Assembly: GCF_051020975.1 (NCBI RefSeq)
Contig: NW_027478160.1
Coordinates: 16,824,001 to 16,888,000, forward strand
DNA from: Osmia lignaria lignaria
Lineage: Eukaryota > Arthropoda > Insecta > Hymenoptera > Megachilidae
Length of the DNA stretch: 64,000 nucleotides
Reading direction: 5' to 3'
A program made the position numbers and the translations under genes. Below the pieces are notes generated by a model. The model saw only the letters and a list, made by a program, of their open reading frames with translations. It had not been told where the DNA came from and made no database searches. Shown here in pieces: positions 11,890 through 24,063 of the stretch (position 1 is its first letter; each line of letters begins with the position of its first letter).

Positions 11890-14143
11890 GATCAGAAGCG
11901 TAGTTTTCGAGATATATCGAGATATTTAAAAGTTCCGAAGCCGCACCAACATAATAGAGATACAGAAACACCGTGGCCCCTTTCTTTGAGATAACTCTGC
12001 ACTAGTGCGAGCCGCAAATGCCACTTCCAGCTTAGCTGTGCAGCAGAAGAACAACAAGAAGAAGAAATATCTCGAAATATGTCCGTCAGGCCACTTCCCT
12101 TGAGATAAATCTGCAAATATCTCGGAAACGAAGCGAGCTATGGCAAAATGTTAAGAGACCTTTTTTGTAGAGAATTATGTTTCCTACTTTTTATCTTCTA
12201 TGATATTTTTTGATCAGACGCGTAGCTCTCGAGATATATCAAGATATTTAAAAGTTCCGAAGCCGCACCAACATAATAGAGATACAGAAACACCGTGGCC
12301 CCTCTCTTTGAGATAACTCTGCACTATTGCGAGCTGGAAATGCCACTTCCAGTTTAGCTGTGCAGAAGAAGAACAACAAGAAGAAGAAATATCTCGAAAT
12401 ATGTCCGTCAGGCCCCTTCCCTTGAGATAAATCTGCAAATATCTCGGAAACGAAGCGAGCTATGGCAAAATGTTAAGAGACCTTTTTTGTAGAGAATTAT
12501 GTTTCCTACAATTTATGTTCTATGATATTTTTTGATCAGAAGCGTAGTTTTCGAGATATATCGAGATATTTAAAAGTTCCGAAGCCGCACCAACATAATA
12601 GAGATACAGAAACACCGTGGCCCCTTTCTTTGAGATAACTCTGCACTAGTGCGAGCCGCAAATGCCACTTCCAGCTTAGCTGTGCAGAAGAAGAACAACA
12701 AGACGAAGAAATATCTCGAAATATGTCCGTCAGGCCCCTTCCCTTGAGATCAATCTGCAAATATCTCGGAAACGAAGCGAGCTATGGCAAAATGTTAAGA
12801 GACCTTTTTTGTAGAGAATTAAGTTTCCTACTTTTTATGTTCTATGATATTTTTTGATCAGATGCGTAGTTCTCGAGATATATCAAGATATTTAAAAGTT
12901 CCGAAGCCGCACCAACATAATAGAGATACAGAAACACCGTGGCCCCTTTCTTTGAGATAACTCTGCACTATTGCGAGCTGCAAATGCCACTTCCAGCTTA
13001 GCTGTGCAGAGGAAGAACAACAAGAAGAAGAAATATCTCGAAATATGTCCGTCAGGCCAGTTCCTTTGAGCTGAATCTGCAAATATCTCGGAAACGAAGC
13101 GAGCTATGGCAAAATGTTAAGAGACGTTTTTTGTAGAGAATTATGTTTCCTACAATTTATGTTCTATGATATTTTTTGATCAGAAGCGTAGTTTTCGAGA
13201 TATATCGAAATATTTAAAAGTTCCGAAGCCGCACCAACATAATAGGGATACAGAAACACCGTGGCCCCTTTCTTTGAGATAACTCTGCACTAGTGCGAGC
13301 CGCAAATGCCACTTCCAGCTTAGCTGTGCAGAAGAAGAACAACAAGAAGAAGAAATATCTCGAAATATGTCCGTCAGGCCCGTTCCCTTGAGATAAATCT
13401 GCAAATATCTCGGAAACGAAGCGAGCTATGGTAAAATGTTGAGAGACCTTTTTTGTAGAGAATTAAGTTTCCTACTTTTTATGTTCTATGATATTTTTTG
13501 ATCAGATGCGTAGTTCTCGAGATATATCAAGATATTTAAAAGTTCCGAAGCCGCACCAACATAATAGAGATACAGAAACACCGTGGCCCCTTTCTTTGAG
13601 ATAACTCTGCACTATTGCGAGCTGCGAATGCCATTTCCAGCTTAGCTGTGCAGAGGAAGAACAACAAGAAGAAGAAATATCTCGAAATGTGTCCGTCAGG
13701 CCAGTTCCTTTGAGCTGAATCTGCAAATATCTCGGAAACGAAGCGAGCTATGGCAAAATGTTAAGAGACGTTTTTTGTAGAGAATTATGTTTCCTACAAT
13801 TTATGTTCTATGATATTTTTTGATCAGAAGCGTAGTTTTCGAGATATATCGAGATATTTAAAAGTTCCGAAGCCGCACCAACATAATAGGGATACAGAAA
13901 CACCGTGGCCCCTTTCTTTGAGATAACTCTGCACTTGTGCGAGCCGCAAATGCCACTTCCAGCTTAGCTGTGCAGAAGAAGAACAACAAGAAGAAGAAAT
14001 ATCTCGAAATATGTCCGTCAGGCCCCTTCCCTTGAGATATATCTGCAAATATCTCGGAAACGAAGCGAGCTATGGCAAAATGTTAAGAGACCTTTTTTGT
14101 AGAGAATTATGTTTCCTACTTTTTATGTTCTATGATATTTTTT
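11890..14143. repeat. Seven-monomer HOR, recent duplication, copy 1
   Basis: The seven units (2254 bp) are A, N, A, C, A, C, A. Markers are GCAGCAGAAG and GGCCACTTCC in the first, a GACGCG head in the second, CAAGACGAAG and GAGATCAATC in the third, ATCGAAATATTT with GGCCCGTTCC and TATGGTAAAATGTTGAG in the fifth, GCTGCGAATGCCATTTCC with GAAATGTGTCC in the sixth, and CACTTGTGCG in the seventh. All recur in the same order in the next 2254 bp. Confidence 0.95.
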
Positions 14144-16397
14144 GATCAGAAGCGTAGTTTTCGAGATATATCGAGATATTTAAAAGTTCCGAAGCCGCAC
14201 CAACATAATAGAGATACAGAAACACCGTGGCCCCTTTCTTTGAGATAACTCTGCACTAGTGCGAGCCGCAAATGCCACTTCCAGCTTAGCTGTGCAGCAG
14301 AAGAACAACAAGAAGAAGAAATATCTCGAAATATGTCCGTCAGGCCACTTCCCTTGAGATAAATCTGCAAATATCTCGGAAACGAAGCGAGCTATGGCAA
14401 AATGTTAAGAGACCTTTTTTGTAGAGAATTATGTTTCCTACTTTTTATCTTCTATGATATTTTTTGATCAGACGCGTAGCTCTCGAGATATATCAAGATA
14501 TTTAAAAGTTCCGAAGCCGCACCAACATAATAGAGATACAGAAACACCGTGGCCCCTCTCTTTGAGATAACTCTGCACTATTGCGAGCTGGAAATGCCAC
14601 TTCCAGTTTAGCTGTGCAGAAGAAGAACAACAAGAAGAAGAAATATCTCGAAATATGTCCGTCAGGCCCCTTCCCTTGAGATAAATCTGCAAATATCTCG
14701 GAAACGAAGCGAGCTATGGCAAAATGTTAAGAGACCTTTTTTGTAGAGAATTATGTTTCCTACAATTTATGTTCTATGATATTTTTTGATCAGAAGCGTA
14801 GTTTTCGAGATATATCGAGATATTTAAAAGTTCCGAAGCCGCACCAACATAATAGAGATACAGAAACACCGTGGCCCCTTTCTTTGAGATAACTCTGCAC
14901 TAGTGCGAGCCGCAAATGCCACTTCCAGCTTAGCTGTGCAGAAGAAGAACAACAAGACGAAGAAATATCTCGAAATATGTCCGTCAGGCCCCTTCCCTTG
15001 AGATCAATCTGCAAATATCTCGGAAACGAAGCGAGCTATGGCAAAATGTTAAGAGACCTTTTTTGTAGAGATTTAAGTTTCCTACTTTTTATGTTCTATG
15101 ATATTTTTTGATCAGATGCGTAGTTCTCGAGATATATCAAGATATTTAAAAGTTCCGAAGCCGCACCAACATAATAGAGATACAGAAACACCGTGGCCCC
15201 TTTCTTTGAGATAACTCTGCACTATTGCGAGCTGCAAATGCCACTTCCAGCTTAGCTGTGCAGAGGAAGAACAACAAGAAGAAGAAATATCTCGAAATAT
15301 GTCCGTCAGGCCAGTTCCTTTGAGCTGAATCTGCAAATATCTCGGAAACGAAGCGAGCTATGGCAAAATGTTAAGAGACGTTTTTTGTAGAGAATTATGT
15401 TTCCTACAATTTATGTTCTATGATATTTTTTGATCAGAAGCGTAGTTTTCGAGATATATCGAAATATTTAAAAGTTCCGAAGCCGCACCAACATAATAGG
15501 GATACAGAAACACCGTGGCCCCTTTCTTTGAGATAACTCTGCACTAGTGCGAGCCGCAAATGCCACTTCCAGCTTAGCTGTGCAGAAGAAGAACAACAAG
15601 AAGAAGAAATATCTCGAAATATGTCCGTCAGGCCCGTTCCCTTGAGATAAATCTGCAAATATCTCGGAAACGAAGCGAGCTATGGTAAAATGTTGAGAGA
15701 CCTTTTTTGTAGAGAATTAAGTTTCCTACTTTTTATGTTCTATGATATTTTTTGATCAGATGCGTAGTTCTCGAGATATATCAAGATATTTAAAAGTTCC
15801 GAAGCCGCACCAACATAATAGAGATACAGAAACACCGTGGCCCCTTTCTTTGAGATAACTCTGCACTATTGCGAGCTGCGAATGCCATTTCCAGCTTAGC
15901 TGTGCAGAGGAAGAACAACAAGAAGAAGAAATATCTCGAAATGTGTCCGTCAGGCCAGTTCCTTTGAGCTGAATCTGCAAATATCTCGGAAACGAAGCGA
16001 GCTATGGCAAAATGTTAAGAGACGTTTTTTGTAGAGAATTATGTTTCCTACAATTTATGTTCTATGATATTTTTTCATCAGAAGCGTAGTTTTCGAGATA
16101 TATCGAGATATTTAAAAGTTCCGAAGCCGCACCAACATAATAGGGATACAGAAACACCGTGGCCCCTTTCTTTGAGATAACTCTGCACTTGTGCGAGCCG
16201 CAAATGCCACTTCCAGCTTAGCTGTGCAGAAGAAGAACAACAAGAAGAAGAAATATCTCGAAATATGTCCGTCAGGCCCCTTCCCTTGAGATATATCTGC
16301 AAATATCTCGGAAACGAAGCGAGCTATGGCAAAATGTTAAGAGACCTTTTTTGTAGAGAATTATGTTTCCTACTTTTTATGTTCTATGATATTTTTT
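14144..16397. repeat. Seven-monomer HOR, recent duplication, copy 2
   Basis: Reading this block against 11890-14143 I find only two base differences: GTAGAGATTTAAG near 15072 (copy 1 has GAGAATTAAG) and TTTTTTCATCAG at 16076 (copy 1 has TTTTTTGATCAG). Identity is therefore about 99.9% by eye. Such similarity among monomers that otherwise differ at many sites implies a very recent tandem duplication, or an assembly artefact. Confidence 0.95.
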
Positions 16398-18651
16398 GAT
16401 CAGATGCGTAGTTCTCGAGATATATCAAGATATTTAAAAGTTCCGAAGCCGCACCAACATAATAGAGATACAGAAACACCGTGGCCCCTTTCTTTGAGAT
16501 AACTCTGCACTATTGCGAGCTGTAAATGCCACTTCCAGCTTAGCTGTGCAGAAGAAGAACAACAAGAAGAAGAAATATCTCGAAATATGTCCGTCAGGCC
16601 CCTTCCCTTGAGATAAATCTGCAAATATCTCGGAAACGAAGCGAGCTATGGCAAAATGTTGAGAGACGTTTTTTGTAGAGAATTATGTTTCCTACAATTT
16701 ATGTTCTATGATATTTTTTGATCAGAAGCGTAGTTTTCGAGATATATTGAGATATTTAAAAGTTCCGAAGCCGCACCAACATAATAGGGATACAGAAACA
16801 CCGTGGCCCCTTTCTTTGAGATAACTCTGCACTTGTGCGAGCCGCAAATGCCACTTCCAGCTTAGCTGTGCAGAAGAAGAACAACAAGAAGAAGAAATAT
16901 CTCGAAATATGTCCGTCAGGCCCCTTCCCTTGAGATATATCTGCAAATATCTCGGAAACGAAGCGAGCTATGGCAAAATGTTAAGAGACCTTTTTTGTAG
17001 AGAATTATGTTTCCTACTTTTTATGTTCTATGATATTTTTTGATCAGATGCGTAGTTCTCGAGATATATCAAGATATTTAAAAGTTCCGAAGCCGCACCA
17101 ACATAATAGAGATACAGAAACACCGTGGCCCCTTTCTTTGAGATAACTCTGCACTATTGCGAGCTGTAAATGCCACTTCCAGCTTAGCTGTGCAGAAGAA
17201 GAACAACAAGAAGAAGAAATATCTCGAAATATGTCCGTCAGGCCCCTTCCCTTGAGATAAATCTGCAAATATCTCGGAAACGAAGCGAGCTATGGCAAAA
17301 TGTTGAGAGACCTTTTTTGTAGAGAATTAAGTTTCCTACTTTTTATGTTCTATGATATTTTTTGATCAGATGCGTAGTTCTCGAGATATATCAAGATATT
17401 TAAAAGTTCCGAAGCCGCACCAACATAATAGAGATACAGAAACACGGTGGCCCCTCTCTTTGAGATAACTCTGCACTATTGCGAGCTGGAAATGCCACTT
17501 CCAGTTTAGCTGTGCAGACGAAGAACAACAAGAAGAAGAAATATCTCGAAATATGTCCGTTAGGCCCCTTCCCTTGAGATAAATCTGCAAATATCTCGGA
17601 AACGAAGCGAGCTATGGCAAAATGTTAAGAGACCTTTTTTGTAGAGAATTATGTTTCCTACAATTTATGTTCTATGATATTTTTTGATCAGAAGCGTAGT
17701 TTTCGAGATATATCGAGATATTTAAAAGTTCCGAAGCCGCACCAACATAATAGAGATACAGAAACACCGTGGCCCCTTTCTTTGAGATAACTCTGCACTA
17801 TTGCGAGCTGCAAATGCCACTTCCAGCTTAGCTGTGCAGAGGAAGAACAACAAGAAGAAGAAATATCTCGAAATATGTCCGTCAGGCCAGTTCCTTTGAG
17901 CTGAATCTGCAAATATCTCGGAAACGAAGCGAGCTATGGCAAAATGTTAAGAGACGTTTTTTGTAGAGAATTATGTTTCCTACAATTTATGTTCTATGAT
18001 ATTTTTTGATCAGAAGCGTAGTTTTCGAGATATATCGAGATATTTAAAAGTTCCGAAGCCGCACCAACATAATAGGGATACAGAAACACCGTGGCCCCTT
18101 TCTTTGAGATAACTCTGCACTTGTGCGAGCCGCAAATGCCACTTCCAGCTTAGCTGTGCAGAAGAAGAACAACAAGAAGAAGAAATATCTCGAAATATGT
18201 CCGTCAGGCCCCTTCCCTTGAGATATATCTGCAAATATCTCGGAAACGAAGCGAGCTATGGCAAAATGTTAAGAGACCTTTTTTGTAGAGAATTATGTTT
18301 CCTACTTTTTATGTTCTATGATATTTTTTGATCAGATGCGTAGTTCTCGAGATATATCAAGATATTTAAAAGTTCCGAAGCCGCACCAACATAATAGAGA
18401 TACAGAAACACCGTGGCCCCTTTCTTTGAGATAACTCTGCACTATTGCGAGCTGTAAATGCCACTTCCAGCTTAGCTGTGCAGAAGAAGAACAACAAGAA
18501 GAAGAAATATCTCGAAATATGTCCGTCAGGCCCCTTCCCTTGAGATAAATCTGCAAATATCTCGGAAACGAAGCGAGCTATGGCAAAATGTTGAGAGACC
18601 TTTTTTGTAGAGAATTAAGTTTCCTACTTTTTATGTTCTATGATATTTTTT
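16398..18651. repeat. Mixed block with A-B dimers (B, A, B, N, C, A, B)
   Basis: A units carrying CACTTGTGCG (16076, 16720, 18008) are each followed by a B unit with GCTGTAAATG and the tail GTTGAGAGAC (16398, 17042, 18330), giving three A-B dimers of 644 bp. Between the second and third sit an N unit (17364, with CACGGTGG and GCAGACGAAG) and a C unit with an A-type head (17686). The A head at 16720 has GATATATTGAG, a private change. Confidence 0.85.
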
Positions 18652-19939
18652 GATCAGATGCGTAGTTCTCGAGATATATCAAGATATTTAAAAGTTCCGA
18701 AGCCGCACCAACATAATAAAGATACAGAAACACGGTGGCCCCTCTCTTTGAGATAACTCTGCACTATTGCGAGCTGGAAATGCCACTTCCAGTTTAGCTG
18801 TGCAGAAGAAGAACAACAAGAAGAAGAAATATCTCGAAATATGTCCGTTAGGCCCCTTCCCTTGAGATAAATCTGCAAATATCTCGGAAACGAAGCGAGC
18901 TATGGCAAAATGTTAAGAGACCTTTTTTGTAGAGAATTATGTTTCCTACAATTTATGTTCTATGATATTTTTTGATCAGAAGCGTAGTTTTCGAGATATA
19001 TCGAGATATTTAAAAGTTCCGAAGCCGCACCAACATAATAGAGATACAGAAACACCGTGGCCCCTTTCTTTGAGATAACTCTGCACTAGTGCGAGCCGCA
19101 AATGCCGCTTCCAGCTTAGCTGTGCAGAAGAAGAACAACAAGAAGAAGAAATATCTCGAAATATGTCCGTCAGGCCCCTTCCCTTGAGATAAATCTGCAA
19201 ATATCTCGGAAACGAAGCGATCTATGGCAAAATGTTAAGAGACCTTTTTTGTAGAGAATTAAGTTTCCTACTTTTTATGTTCTATGATATTTTTTGATCA
19301 GATGCGTAGTTCTCGAGATATATCAAGATATTTAAAAGTTCCGAAGCCGCACCAACATAATAAAGATACAGAAACACGGTGGCCCCTCTCTTTGAGATAA
19401 CTCTGCACTATTGCGAGCTGGAAATGCCACTTCCAGTTTAGCTGTGCAGAAGAAGAACAACAAGAAGAAGAAATATCTCGAAATATGTCCGTTAGGCCCC
19501 TTCCCTTGAGATAAATCTGCAAATATCTCGGAAACGAAGCGAGCTATGGCAAAATGTTAAGAGACCTTTTTTGTAGAGAATTATGTTTCCTACAATTTAT
19601 GTTCTATGATATTTTTTGATCAGAAGCGTAGTTTTCGAGATATATCGAGATATTTAAAAGTTCCGAAGCCGCACCAACATAATAGAGATACAGAAACACC
19701 GTGGCCCCTTTCTTTGAGATAACTCTGCACTAGTGCGAGCCGCAAATGCCGCTTCCAGCTTAGCTGTGCAGAAGAAGAACAACAAGAAGAAGAAATATCT
19801 CGAAATATGTCCGTCAGGCCCCTTCCCTTGAGATAAATCTGCAAATATCTCGGAAACGAAGCGATCTATGGCAAAATGTTAAGAGACCTTTTTTGTAGAG
19901 AATTAAGTTTCCTACTTTTTATGTTCTATGATATTTTTT
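18652..19939. repeat. Two copies of an N-A dimer (644 bp each)
   Basis: 18652-19295 and 19296-19939 are each an N unit (CACGGTGG, and AATAAAGATAC in place of AATAGAGATAC) followed by an A unit (AATGCCGCTTCC and GCGATCTATGG). I see no difference between the two dimers. The second is the start of the large duplication described next. The same dimer reappears at 24126. Confidence 0.92.
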
Positions 19940-22900
19940 GATCAGATGCGTAGTTCTCGAGATATATCAAGATATTTAAAAGTTCCGAAGCCGCACCAAC
20001 ATAATAGAGATACAGAAACACCGTGGCCCCTTTCTTTGAGATAACTCTGCAGTATTGCGAGCTGTAAATGCCACTTCCAGCTTAGCTGTGCAGGAGAAGA
20101 ACAACAAGAAGAAGAAATATCTCGAAATATGTCCGTCAGGCCCCTTCCCTTGAGATATATCTGCAAATATCTCGGAAACAAAGCGAGCTATGGCAAAATG
20201 TTAAGAGACCTTTTTTGTAGAGAATTATGTTTCCTACTTTTTATGTTGTATGATATTTTTTGATCAGATGCGTAGTTCTCGAGATATATCAAGATATTTA
20301 AAAGTTCCGAAGCCGCACCAACATAATAGAGATACAGAAACACCGTGGCCCCTTTCTTTGAGATAACTCTGCACTATTGCGAGCTGTAAATGCCACTTCC
20401 AGCTTAGCTGTGCAGAAGAAGAACAACAAGAAGAAGAAATATCTCGAAATATGTCCGTCAGGCCCCTTCCCTTGAGATAAATCTGCAAATATCTCGGAAA
20501 CGAAGCGAGCTATGGCAAAATGTTGAGAGACCTTTTTTGTAGAGAATTAAGTTTCCTACTTTTTACGTTCTATGATATTTTTTGATCAGATGCGTAGTTC
20601 TCGAGATATATCAAGATATTTAAAAGTTCCGAAGCCGCACCAACATAATAGAGATACAGAAACACGGTGGCCCCTCTCTTTGAGATAACTCTGCACTATT
20701 GCGAGCTGGAAATGCCACTTCCAGTTTAGCTGTGCAGAAGAAGAACAACAAGAAGAAGAAATATCTCGAAATATGTCCGTTAGGCCCCTTCCCTTGAGAT
20801 AAATCTGCAAATATCTCGGAAACGAAGCGAGCTATGGCAAAATGTTAAGAGACCTTTTTTGTAGAGAATTATGTTTCCTACAATTTATGTTCTATGATAT
20901 TTTTTGATCAGAAGCGTAGTTTTCGAGATATATCGAGATATGTAAAAGTTCCGAAGCCGCACCAACATAATAGAGATACAGAAACACCGTGGCCCCTTTC
21001 TTTGAGATAACTCTGCACTAGTGCGAGCCGCAAATGCCGCTTCCAGCTTAGCTGTGCAGAAGAAGAACAACAAGAAGAAGAAATATCTCGAAATATGTCC
21101 GTCAGGCCCCTTCCCTTGAGATAAATCTGCAAATATCTCGGAAACGAAGCGATCTATGGCAAAATGTTAAGAGACCTTTTTTGTAGAGAATTAAGTTTCC
21201 TACTTTTTATGTTCTATGATATTTTTTGATCAGATGCGTAGTTCTCGAGATATATCAAGATATTTAAAAGTTCCGAAGCCGCACCAACATAATAGAGATA
21301 CAGAAACACCGTGGCCCCTTTCTTTGAGATAACTCTGCAGTATTGCGAGCTGTAAATGCCACTTCCAGCTTAGCTGTGCAGGAGAAGAACAACAAGAAGA
21401 AGAAATATCTCGAAATATGTCCGTCAGGCCCCTTCCCTTGAGATATATCTGCAAATATCTCGGAAACGAAGCGAGCTATGGCAAAATGTTAAGAGACCTT
21501 TTTTGTAGAGAATTATGTTTCCTACGTTTTATGTTCTATGATATTTTTTGATCAGATGCGTAGTTCTCGAGATATATCAAGATATTTAAAAGTTCCGAAG
21601 CCGCACCAACATAATAGAGATACAGAAACACCGTGGCCCCTTTCTTTGAGATAACTCTGCACTATTGCGAGCTGTAAATGCCACTTCCAGCTTAGCTGTG
21701 CAGAAGAAGAACAACAAGAAGAAGAAATATCTCGAAATATGTCCGTCAGGCCCCTTCCCTTGAGATAAATCTGCAAATATCTCGGAAACGAAGCGAGCTA
21801 TGGCAAAATGTTGAGAGACCTTTTTTGTAGAGAATTAAGTTTCCTACTTTTTATGTTCTATGATATTTTTTGATCAGATGCGTAGTTCTCGAGATATATC
21901 AAGATATTTAAAAGTTCCGAAGCCGCACCAACATAATAGAGATACAGAAACACGGTGGCCCCTCTCTTTGAGATAACTCTGCACTATTGCGAGCTGGAAA
22001 TGCCACTTCCAGTTTAGCTGTGCAGAAGAAGAACAACAAGAAGAAGAAATATCTCGAAATATGTCCGTTAGGCCCCTTCCCTTGAGATAAATCTGCAAAT
22101 ATCTCGGAAACGAAGCGAGCTATGGCAAAATGTTAAGAGACCTTTTTTGTAGAGAATTATGTTTCCTACAATTTATGTTCTATGATATTTTTTGATCAGA
22201 AGCGTAGTTTTCGAGATATATCGAGATATTTAAAAGTTCCGAAGCCGCACCAACATAATAGAGATACAGAAACACCGTGGCCCCTTTCTTTGAGATAACT
22301 CTGCACTAGTGCGAGCCGCAAATGCCACTTCCAGCTTAGCTGTGCAGAAGAAGAACAACAAGAAGAAGAAATATCTCGAAATATGTCCGTCAGGCCCCTT
22401 CCCTTGAGATAAATCTGCAAATATCTCGGAAACGAAGCGATCTATGGCAAAATGTTAAGAGACCTTTTTTGTAGAGAATTAAGTTTCCTACTTTTTATGT
22501 TCTATGATATTTTTTGATCAGATGCGTAGTTCTCGAGATATATCAAGATATTTAAAAGTTCCGAAGCCGCACCAACATAATAGAGATACAGAAACACCGT
22601 GGCCCCTTTCTTTGAGATAACTCTGCACTAGTGCGAGCCGCAAATGCCACTTCCAGCTTAGCTGTGCAGAAGAAGAACAACAAGAAGAAGAAATATCTCG
22701 AAATATGTCCGTCAGGCCCCTTCCCTTGAGATAAATCTGCAAATATCTCGGAAACGAAGCGAGCTATGGTAAAATGTTAAGAGACCTTTTTTGTAGAGAA
22801 TTAAGTTTCCTACTTTTTATGTTCTATGATATTTTTTGATCAGATGCGTAGTTCTCGAGATATATCAAGATATTTAAAAGTTCCGAAGCCGCACCAACAT

Positions 22901-24063
22901 AATAGAGATACAGAAACACCGTGGCCCCTTTCTTTGAGATAACTCTGCACTAGTGCGAGCCGCAAATGCCACTTCCAGCTTAGCTGTGCAGAAGAAGAAC
23001 AACAAGAAGAAGAAATATCTCGAAATATGTCCGTCAGGCCCCTTCCCTTGAGATAAATCTGCAAATATCTCGGAAACGAAGCGAGCTATGGTAAAATGTT
23101 AAGAGACCTTTTTTGTAGAGAATTAAGTTTCCTACTTTTTATGTTCTATGATATTTTTTGATCAGATGCGTAGTTCTCGAGATATATCAAGATATTTAAA
23201 AGTTCCGAAGCCGCACCAACATAATAGAGATACAGAAACACCGTGGCCCCTCTCTTTGAGATAACTCTGCACTATTGCGAGCTGGAAATGCCACTTCCAG
23301 TTTAGCTGTGCAGAAGAAGAACAACAAGAAGAAGAAATATCTCGAAATATGTCCGTCAGGCCCCTTCCCTTGAGATAAATCTGCAAATATCTCGGAAACG
23401 AAGCGAGCTATGGCAAAATGTTAAGAGACCTTTTTTGTAGAGAATTATGTTTCCTACAATTTATGTTCTATGATATTTTTTGATCAGAAGCGTAGTTTTC
23501 GAGATATATCGAGATATTTAAAAGTTCCGAAGCCGCACCAACATAATAGAGATACAGAAACACCGTGGCCCCTTTCTTTGAGATAACTCTGCACTAGTGC
23601 GAGCCGCAAATGCCACTTCCAGCTTAGCTGTGCAGAAGAAGAACAACAACAAGAAGAAATATCTCGAAATATGTCCGTCAGGCCCCTTCCCTTGAGATAA
23701 ATCTGCAAATATCTCGGAAACGAAGCGAGCTATGGCAAAATGTTAAGAGACCTTTTTTGTAGAGAATTAGGTTTCCTACTTTTTATGTTCTATGATATTT
23801 TTTGATCAGATGCGTAGTTCTCGAGATATATCAAGATATTTAAAAGTTCCGAAGCCGCACCAACATAATAGAGATACAGAAACACCGTGGCCCCTTTCTT
23901 TGAGATAACTCTGCACTATTGCGAGCTGCAAATGCCACTTCCAGCTTAGCTGTGCAGAGGAAGAACAACAAGAAGAAGAAATATCTCGAAATATGTCCGT
24001 CAGGCCAGTTCCTTTGAGCTGAATCTGCAAATATCTCGGAAACGAAGCGAGCTATGGCAAAAT
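19296..24063. repeat. Large duplicated HOR block, copy 1 (15 monomers)
   Basis: Unit order is N, A, P, B, N, A, P, B, N, A, A/B, A/B, N, A, C. Two A-P-B-N cycles are at 19618-20905 and 20906-22193. Private markers that recur in copy 2 are TTTATGTTGTATG near 20240, GATATGTAAAAG near 20937, CCTACGTTTTATG near 21523, TATGGTAAAATG in the units at 22516 and 22838, GAACAACAACAAG near 23641, and GAATTAGGTTTCC near 23765. An A unit at 22194 has no counterpart in copy 2. Seen from copy 2, the left edge could equally lie in the tail of the B unit at 18330, with the dimer at 18652 counted as an extra copy. Confidence 0.93.
22516..23159. repeat. Adjacent duplicate hybrid monomers (B head, A middle)
   Basis: The two units have the B-type head (GATCAGATGCG, TTCTCGAG) with the A-type middle CACTAGTGCGAGCCGC and share TATGGTAAAATG. 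They look identical to each other and to the pair at 27024-27667 in copy 2. They are a chimeric class that was duplicated before the large block duplicated. Confidence 0.9.

Noticed and set aside
20885..21073. Short minus-strand frames of 62-68 codons in other phases (also near 42191, 47232 and 49164)
   Set aside because: They are alternative-frame shadows produced by single variants in the satellite and are copied along with the HORs.
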